This document shows, one piece after another, positions 57,980 through 64,000 of a stretch of DNA of 64,000 bases. A program made the translations under genes and the position numbers. Each line of letters begins with the position of its first letter. The stretch's first letter is position 1. The notes below the pieces were generated by a model. It ran no database searches. It was not told the origin of the DNA and saw nothing but the letters and a program-made list of their open reading frames with translations. This DNA is from Lycorma delicatula (Eukaryota > Arthropoda > Insecta > Hemiptera > Fulgoridae), in assembly GCF_047948215.1 (NCBI RefSeq), contig NC_134461.1, positions 128,970,512 through 129,034,511 of the forward strand, read 5' to 3'.

Positions 57980-58700
57980 AAATGGCCTATTACCATTCAA
58001 TTGTAAAAGAAATTCTTGCAAAGCTTTCAAAAACTTCCTTTTAACTTTTAATGATTTTATAGTTTCTGGTAATAAGTTAAAAAAATTTGCTGTCTTATAA
58101 GTGTAAAACATTTTGAAAATTGTCAGTCTAGCTTTAGGTATAGAAAATCTAGTTTGTTTCTAAGATCCATCTCAGTACGTTTTGTATTTCTACTTTTATT
58201 AGTAATGTAACAATTAAGGAACATGTACATTTAAAAAAAAATCTAAGTACTTTTTTAATATATGGAAAACCTGACTGAAATACTCTTAGAGAAACAAATA
58301 AAGGTTTAGTGTTTATCGGCTTTTATTTGCTATAAGTTGAGAAAGTAATTTTTGTAGTGTAACTAGTGGTTTGAGAGCTGTAAGATAAGTACCTCCCCAA
58401 ATTATTAAAACCATACTCTAAAGTTGAAAGTATATCTTCCTAGTAGTTTTGCATTACACATTGGTTTGATCATATAAAACATTGTTGAATATCTAAGCAA
58501 TTTATACTTATATGAGTTAAATGATTTTTCCAACTTTAAAAGTAGTCTACAAGTAAACCCAGCTATTTTATTTCATCAACCGTTTCTATATCGGGATAGG
58601 TTAGTATTCCTATCTAATATGTAATATCGTCTCTTGGGACTCTCTCAAACAATCAAAACGAATTTTAAAGTTATGAAAATGAGTCTCTAGATCACTGTTT
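57980..58700 (-). pseudogene. CR1/Jockey-like reverse transcriptase C-terminal relic
   Basis: The minus strand, across several frames, shows VDEIK-LGLLVDYF-SWKNHLTHI near 58570 (the KYLGLxxD-x-x-L-x-W-x-x-HI segment), then WGGTYLTALKPLVTLQKLLS near 58400, PLFVSLRVFQS near 58280, and NTRFSIPKARLTIF with NFFNLLPETIKSLKVKRKFL near 58140-58030 (the FNxLP-x-x-IK terminal block). The order is that of the post-palm and C-terminal region in CR1/Jockey-type elements. Frameshifts and stops are numerous. The young RTE copy at 59261 lies about 0.6 kb away, unrelated. Confidence 0.65.
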
Positions 58701-58819
58701 GATATTTGTAAGTATGAATCTTGTAGACCAATATTTAAAAAAAATTAAAAAATGTTAACTTATTCTTGTGTTTATATTTATGAACTTTAACTTTGCCAAA
58801 AAGGGTAATTACTTATTCT

Positions 58820-59165
58820 TAAATAGAAAAAAAAAACAATATCCACTTCTATCAAAACAGACAACAGAACTATTTACATGTAACTCAGCATAATACTTCA
58901 GCTTACAAGAATGAGCTTATTGTGTTTCTGTTCCCATTTAAGTACTGATCCATTTAAAAAGGCTTCCTACAAATTTTAAATAAATTTTTTAAATAAAACA
59001 TTTAGTTTATTATACTGATGAATGTTTGAAAAATACTAATTAAAAATACGAGTAATTTTAAAAATCCCTAAAATTTCTATATCCTATTCAACATGCACAT
59101 AAATACTGCAAGTGCTCAAATAACTTGCAATAACATCTTCAAAATTATGAATCATTTTGTAGTTA
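58820..59165 (+). repeat. Dispersed repeat VII, copy H
   Basis: Same-orientation counterpart of 43930-44268; it ends ATGAATCATTTTGTAGT before AT-rich sequence. The CpG-rich block that follows copy G is absent here, so that block is not part of the repeat. Confidence 0.55.
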
Positions 59166-59260
59166 TTTTTTTATATTTGTACCTTTACATGTTTATCTTA
59201 ATGTTATTTTATTTTTATATTTAAATAATTAATATAATTTTTATTTTTTATTTAATTATT

Positions 59261-60210
59261 ATTTAAAGAACATAAGAAAGAAGCCGTAATAAGAAAGTGA
59301 GTCCGACAAGGATGTTCCCTATCTCCGTTACTTTTTAATCTTTACATGGAACTAGCAATTAATGATGTTAAGCAACAATTTAGATTCGGAGTAACAGTAC
59401 AAGGTAAAAAGATAAAGATGCTACGATTTGCTGATGATATAGTAATTCTAGCCGAGAATAAAAAGGATTTAGAAGAAACAATGAACGGCATAGATGAAGT
59501 CCTACGCAAGAACTATTGCGTGAAAATAAACAAGAACAAAACAAAAGTAATGAAATGTAGTAGAAATAACAAAGATGGACCACTGAATGTGAAAATAGGA
59601 GGAGAAAAGATTATGGAGGTAGAAGAATTTTGTTATTTGGGAAGTAGAATTACTAAAGATGGACGAAGCAGGAGCGATATAAAATGCCGAATAGCACAAG
59701 CTAAACGAGCCTTCAGTAAGAAATATAAGCTGTTTACATCAAAAATTAATTTAAATGTCAGGAAAAGATTTTTGAAAGTGTATGTTTGGAGTGTCGCTTT
59801 ATATGGAAGTGAAACTTGGACGATCGGAGTACCTGAGAAGAAAAGGTTAGAAGCTTTTGAAATGTGGTGCTATAGGAGAATGTTAAAAATCAGATGGGTG
59901 GATAAAGTGACAAATGAGGAGGTATTGCGGCAAATAGATGAAGAAAGAACCATCTGGAAAAATATAGTTAAAAGAAGAGACAGACTTATAGGCCACATAC
60001 TAAGGCATCCTGGAATAGTCGCTTTAATTTTGGAAGGACAGGTAGAAGGGAAAAATTGTGTAGGCAGGCCACGTTTGGAATATGTAAAACAAATTGTTAG
60101 GGATGTAGGATGTAGAGGGTATACTGAAATGAAACGACTAGCACTAGATAGGGAATCTTGGAGAGCTGCATCAAACCAGTCAAGTGACTGAAGACAAAAA
60201 AAAAAAAAAA
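59261..60210 (+). mobile_element. RTE retrotransposon, 5'-truncated copy 3
   Basis: Covers the RT from just before EHKKEAV to the stop, with a poly(A) of about 15. ATTTAATTATT at 59250-59260 and 60211-60221 is an 11-bp target-site duplication. A TGA at 59298-59300 replaces the Gly codon of the conserved GVRQGCSLSP motif, and the endonuclease is missing, so it is dead. Confidence 0.9.
59346..60191 (+). pseudogene. Truncated RTE reverse transcriptase frame
   Basis: 281 open codons after the premature TGA. They correspond to MELAVND through the end of the intact polyprotein, including FADD and YLGSRITKDG. Only eight residues differ from the intact copy, so the insertion is recent. It lacks the first catalytic Asp of RT and all of the endonuclease. 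Minus-strand frames here mirror those in the intact copy and are shadows. Confidence 0.85.
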
Positions 60211-60224
60211 ATTTAATTATTGAT

Positions 60225-60295
60225 GCTACTGACATCAAGGTTTTATCACAGTTTCCCTTGATCCATCCAGGCAATGCTGGGGTATTTGTTTTATA
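60225..60295 (-). repeat. Dispersed repeat V fragment
   Basis: The reverse complement reads TACCCCAGCATTGCCTGGATGGATCAAGGGAAACTGTGATAAAACCTTGATGTC, the central block of repeat V (compare 11050-11100). Confidence 0.6.
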
Positions 60296-60329
60296 ATAGA
60301 ACTAGCCAGTCGAGGCTCATTTCACTCAC

Positions 60330-60530
60330 CCAATTGTCTATTCAGGAGCCTCCTTGACCCCCAGGGCCCAAATTTTTCCAGGTAAACCCTACAGCCAACC
60401 TAGGAGCGTACTCCAAGGCTGAGGAACTTGCTTCGCTTGCCATTACGGTCTTGCCAGACAGCTCTGCTCCCTGGACCCATATTCGTTACCCTCATGGTTG
60501 TAAGAATAATACTGATAAATAAAAATTAAA
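60330..60530 (+). repeat. GC-rich dispersed repeat (copy 2)
   Basis: GC-rich body (GACCCCCAGGGCCCAAATTT, GCTTCGCTTGCCATTACGGTC) ending CGTTACCCTCATGGTTGTAAG and AATACTGATAAATAA. Same ending as the minus-strand block at 2925-3190. No coding potential seen. Confidence 0.55.
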
Positions 60531-61490
60531 TTATTCAGGCTTCATAGAAACCTGAAAAAGAAACTAAATCACAAAAGACAAAATATTAGTATCTATGATA
60601 ACTACACATACCTTTGACCATGAAAAATTTATAAATTATTTCTGTTGACAAAGTTAAGAACTGTTAATTTGTTCTATATATTATGAAATTATCTCTTTTA
60701 AGATAATTGAAAGAAGAAAACCTATAAGGAGATGATTATTTCTAATAATACATAAAAAAAAAAAAAAAACATTATATTCATACTGAATTACATAAAGTTA
60801 TTTTAGAAAACCGTAAAATATATATGGAGGCTAAATTACAATGTCATATAATACAGGATGACATTATTTTTAAAATTTATAAGATTCACACCAATCACCA
60901 TGAGAAATGTTTGGAAAATAAGAAATGTTTTTAAAATATGAAAGTAATGTTAACTATTTTCAAAATGCTTTACATGAAAATTTTGCTTAACAATTTGACT
61001 GTCACAACAACTTCTTGATCCTTTTTAACTGACCACAAGATCCTGGTTAGGGTCTCACTTAATATCAAAATCAGGATATGATATTCCATTTGGAATCTCT
61101 TGTACAGTTAGTTTATAACACACAGGATTCCATATGGCATCCCATTTTGTATGTTTTTCTATGTACATGAGTTCGCCACATTATAACCTAGAAACTGATA
61201 TACTTAGCGCCTTGTTACATTAATTTTTAACGGAATTAATAATTTTTAATTGTTAGGAACTAAAAGTGAAGGTTTTAATGTTTAAGCTTGAGTTTTATTA
61301 TTTATTAATAATGAGCTAAAAGAGTTATAAGCTCAAAAGAATTGTTGCACTGTTCACAACTGTTGTATGTTCGCAAATAATGTTCCATCCAATTTAAAAG
61401 AAGTATGTTTAGTGACAGTCCAAGAGTGCATAGTAAGTGCTCAGTGTGTTCAGTCTTCTATTATCAAAATTGTTGACATTAAAAAATAGG
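60531..61490. other. AT-rich spacer
   Basis: No supported gene. Confidence 0.5.
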
Positions 61491-61510
61491 CATTTTTTAA
61501 TATTTGTTTA

Positions 61511-61616
61511 TTGATTTATTTATTTATTAGTTCACATTTATTACACTGATAAACACAAGTTTTATTTATTAGTTTATTTTTTAATTTATTAGTTCATAGT
61601 ACACTGATAAATACAG
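61511..61616. repeat. Local direct duplication, about 45-50 bp
   Basis: TTATTAGTTCACATTTATTACACTGATAAACACA is followed by AATTTATTAGTTCATAGTACACTGATAAATACAG. Probably replication slippage in AT-rich DNA. Confidence 0.6.
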
Positions 61617-62030
61617 TCTTTGTTTCTTTATATGTGTTACATGTTACCAATCAGCATTTTAATAGTGAAAACAAACCTGATGTCAGAAATTTTCTATCAC
61701 TTTATATATTTCTGAAAAATTCCAAAATTTACATTTTGAAAATTATTATTGTATGATATATGATTATATTTGGACATTTATTATTTTATGTGATTACTTC
61801 ATATTTATGTGCTCAGTATATGTATTTTTAACTCTATTATTAATCTGTTGTTAACCATATAGTAATTTCATAATACAAACATCACATATCATGACATCAT
61901 ACTGAAACATACATGAACAAGATTCAACATGTCTATACTATTCAAAACAACAAAGCTTGTTGACTTTGTTATCCTACTGCATTTTATAGTGTAATATATT
62001 CAGTTAGTATGATAACTGTAGTGAACAGTG
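61617..62030. other. AT-rich spacer
   Basis: Nothing recognisable before the relic at 62041. Confidence 0.5.
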
Positions 62031-62040
62031 AAGTTTCTTA

Positions 62041-62723
62041 GTGCCTCATAAGTATGTAAATGATTTAGACAGGTTTTGTTATGTGTGTGGTGAGTTCACT
62101 ATAAAATCACATAAGAAAAACATTACATCTTTAATTATAAAAACTAATAAACTGTACTTTGACAGTAAAATCATTGATCAGGTTAATAAATGGGCTCCTC
62201 ATATAATATGTAGTAACTCTGCAGTCAACCTAAGAGGTGGTTGAAGGCCATGAAAGGCTTTGCCATTTGGTTTACCTATGGTTTAACATGAAACAATAAC
62301 AAAACCATTTTCACTTGATCACTTGTTCTTTCTGTTTAATTAATTTCTAAGAACCCTAAATACACTGTACTCTATCCTTCATTGTCATCTGCACTCAGAT
62401 CTGTTCCTCAATGAACCCATTCCAGTTCCCAAGGTTCCTGTAAACGTTTTTCATAAAAACAGTGATGAAGACACAAACATGGAAGAAGACAATCATGATT
62501 CAAACTTTGAATTAGAATCCAGTGAGCCACATCTTATTTCACAAGGGGAGCTATAAGAGATATAAACTTTCCAAGCTGAATTTGTTGGCTCAAGATAGCA
62601 AGATTGGAATTTAAAAAATACAAAAAATGCAGACTATCAGCCTAAGATGACTGAAGGCTTTTTCCAGTACTTTGCAGAAGAAAATTACTTAGTTTATTGT
62701 ATAATTATTGATGAGCTTATGTT
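62041..62723 (+). pseudogene. Relic of a multi-copy Cys-containing protein of unknown function
   Basis: The start codon appears mutated to GTG (GTGCCTCATAAG for MPxKY). The first 67 codons read PHKYVNDLDRFCYVCGEFT, KKNITSLIIKT, LYFDSKIIDQVNKWAPHIIC and AVNLRGG, with CxxC and a later Cys as in a small zinc-binding module. After a stop and frameshift come LPFGLPMV, HCHLHSDLF, then EPHLISQGEL and, in other frames, QAEFVGSR, DWNLK and FFQYFAEENYLVYC. From memory of the family, many insect genomes hold dozens of uncharacterised proteins with FCYxCG, WAPHxxC, IPMVWREP, PHLISQxELNDLVRDL and FxxFFxEEDxLVYC in this order; I know no function for them. At least three frame breaks show this copy is dead. 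Confidence 0.65.
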
Positions 62724-62729
62724 ACAATC

Positions 62730-62905
62730 AGGGCTAGGGAGATTGTCTCCATGTCTAGGGTGTACTGGTCCACCCACATGCAAGAGTGGGGGGTCGGAGC
62801 TACCTTATGATGGTATGGCGGACCCTCAAGATGTGAGATGGGTCATGTCGGGTAAACACCAGATGTGTTTCACACATCTGGTGTGTGTGTGTGTGTGTGT
62901 GTGTT
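62730..62905. repeat. GC-rich block ending in a perfect hairpin and (GT)n
   Basis: ACACCAGATGTG (62856-62867) and CACATCTGGTGT (62873-62884) are perfect 12-bp arms around TTTCA, and the right arm merges into about 12 GT dinucleotides. The preceding 120 bp is GC-rich, with GGTCGGAGCTACCTTATGAT. It directly follows the relic at 62041-62723 and could include the terminal part of the element that carried it. Confidence 0.6.
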
Positions 62906-63850
62906 TATTGATGTGTGTAAACATAAACCAGTTAGGACATTTTCAAATAAGTTTAATATAATTGAAAAAGAAAATGGTAATATATTTCTAATGTTAAACT
63001 ATTTGGCATAGATTAAATTAAATTTATATTCCATTAAACTATAACTTTATAGAAAGGGTATACATATTTTTTCCAATGACAAATACTTACCGTTATGAAA
63101 TGTTCTAGGTTGTTTTACAAACATATCGTAAATGAAATTCAAATTGCAATGCATCTTGGTTAATTTTGATATTAATATTTAAAAGTTAATTATACTCCCA
63201 ATAGAGAGAATAAGTATTTTTTTATAATTAACTATATATCATAACAATCATGTTAGAAGACAAATAAATATAAAATTTCATTTTTTTTCTTTTCAAATAA
63301 ATTAATTATGTGTAACAATGTACTGATTCATTAAATTTAAATAATTAATGAATAGAATAAGAAATATTAATCATTTCAATTTTAAAATTTGTGTGGTAAA
63401 ATTATTTCAATTAATCTCATTATTTACTTTATTGATATATAAATGTGAAAAACAAAATATTTAGGAATAACTTTATAGAAATAGAACAAATAACCAGTAA
63501 AAGATCTCAGTCATCTTAATTAGGATAGATCAGTAGATAATAGTCGAGACATTTTCATAGAATGCGGTATATAAATGAAAATATTTGTGCATGAAATAGC
63601 TAGCGGCTGGCCGGAACAAAAATGGTAATTATAGTATTTTAAAATTGTTGTAACTACATTATTTTATGTTATTAATACTTATATAAGTAGGATAGACTAT
63701 AAGTACAGAAGAAACCTTGGTTTGGTTCTTTGGGTTAGTTGGTATTACCAGTATATTTTGTTGTTAGTTACGCATATAGTAGTTAGTCCAAACTTTAAAT
63801 GTTTTTACGATTACATTATATTCAATTTTAGCGTAATTATTACCATTATT
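62906..63850. other. AT-rich spacer
   Basis: No supported gene or repeat. Confidence 0.5.
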
Positions 63851-63854
63851 ATTA

Positions 63855-64000
63855 TTTTTTTTTTGTCTTCAGTCATTTGACTGGTTTGATGCAGCTCTCC
63901 AAGATTCCCTATCTAGTGCTAGTCGTTTCATTTCAGTATACCCTCCACATCCTACATCCCTAACAATTTGTTTTACATATTCCAAACGTGGCCTGCCAAC
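63855..64000 (-). mobile_element. RTE retrotransposon copy 4, 3' end (continues past the window)
   Basis: The plus strand shows T10, then GTCTTCAGTCATTTGACTGG, and continues with the reverse complement of the C-terminal codons (SNQSND, LALDRESWRAA, KQIV-DVGC). Identical terminus to copies 1-3. It runs off the window end, so its length and completeness are unknown. Confidence 0.9.

Overview
The window looks like a 64 kb piece of an AT-rich insect nuclear genome, most likely a hemipteran or another hemimetabolous insect with a large, repeat-filled genome. The reasons are a protein-coding exon with a polypyrimidine-AG acceptor, long gene-poor intervals, many (GT)n/(AT)n microsatellites, several tRNA-derived SINE families and remnants of RTE-type, RNase H-bearing, CR1/Jockey-like, BEL/Pao, Tc1/mariner and hAT elements. 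I cannot name the species. No bacterial, CRISPR, prophage or plasmid feature was seen.

Only two long open frames look real. The host gene is a large last coding exon at 19872-22394 (+). It encodes at least 840 residues: an N-terminal coiled coil, a long disordered Ser/Asn-rich middle with a PPALPPKP SH3-ligand-like site, and an ordered-looking basic C-terminal block. A splice acceptor precedes it and an AATAAA follows the stop. The second is the intact endonuclease-reverse transcriptase frame of a young RTE-like retrotransposon (about 29967-32851, +). Three 5'-truncated relatives lie at 45409-45756 (-), 59261-60210 (+) and 63855-64000 (-, cut by the window edge). The three copies with both ends visible are flanked by 11-bp target-site duplications.

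Layout. 1-19.2 kb: SINEs, two inverted pairs of 0.7-0.8 kb repeats (1480/11950 and 10050/15060), a CpG-rich islet at 9.1-9.4 kb, a hAT relic at 13.6-14.7 kb, and RNase H and RT relics at 15.9-17.8 kb. 19.2-22.5 kb: the host gene exon. 22.9-29.8 kb: one SINE, a decayed RT relic and AT-rich spacer. 29.9-40 kb: the intact retrotransposon, then relics of other RT lineages, a Tc1/mariner transposase, an endonuclease domain and a BEL/Pao Gag. 40-57 kb: mostly spacer and dispersed repeats, a CpG-rich probable promoter and first exon at 44.27-44.66 kb, and two foldback elements near 49.7 and 53.6 kb. 57-64 kb: a SINE, a CR1/Jockey-like RT relic, two retrotransposon copies, and a decayed copy of a multi-copy Cys-containing protein family of unknown function (62.0-62.7 kb).

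The genes do not form a pathway. The host exon belongs to a transcription unit whose upstream exons lie 5' in the window or outside it. The 44.3 kb exon would start another unit reading right. The most unusual things here are the two large foldbacks sharing a GCTCGC-rich core, the 3'-terminal hairpin that overlaps the stop codon in all four RTE copies, the long repeat with an embedded tRNA-like promoter, and the relic at 62 kb. All family calls come from reading the sequence by eye; no search was run.
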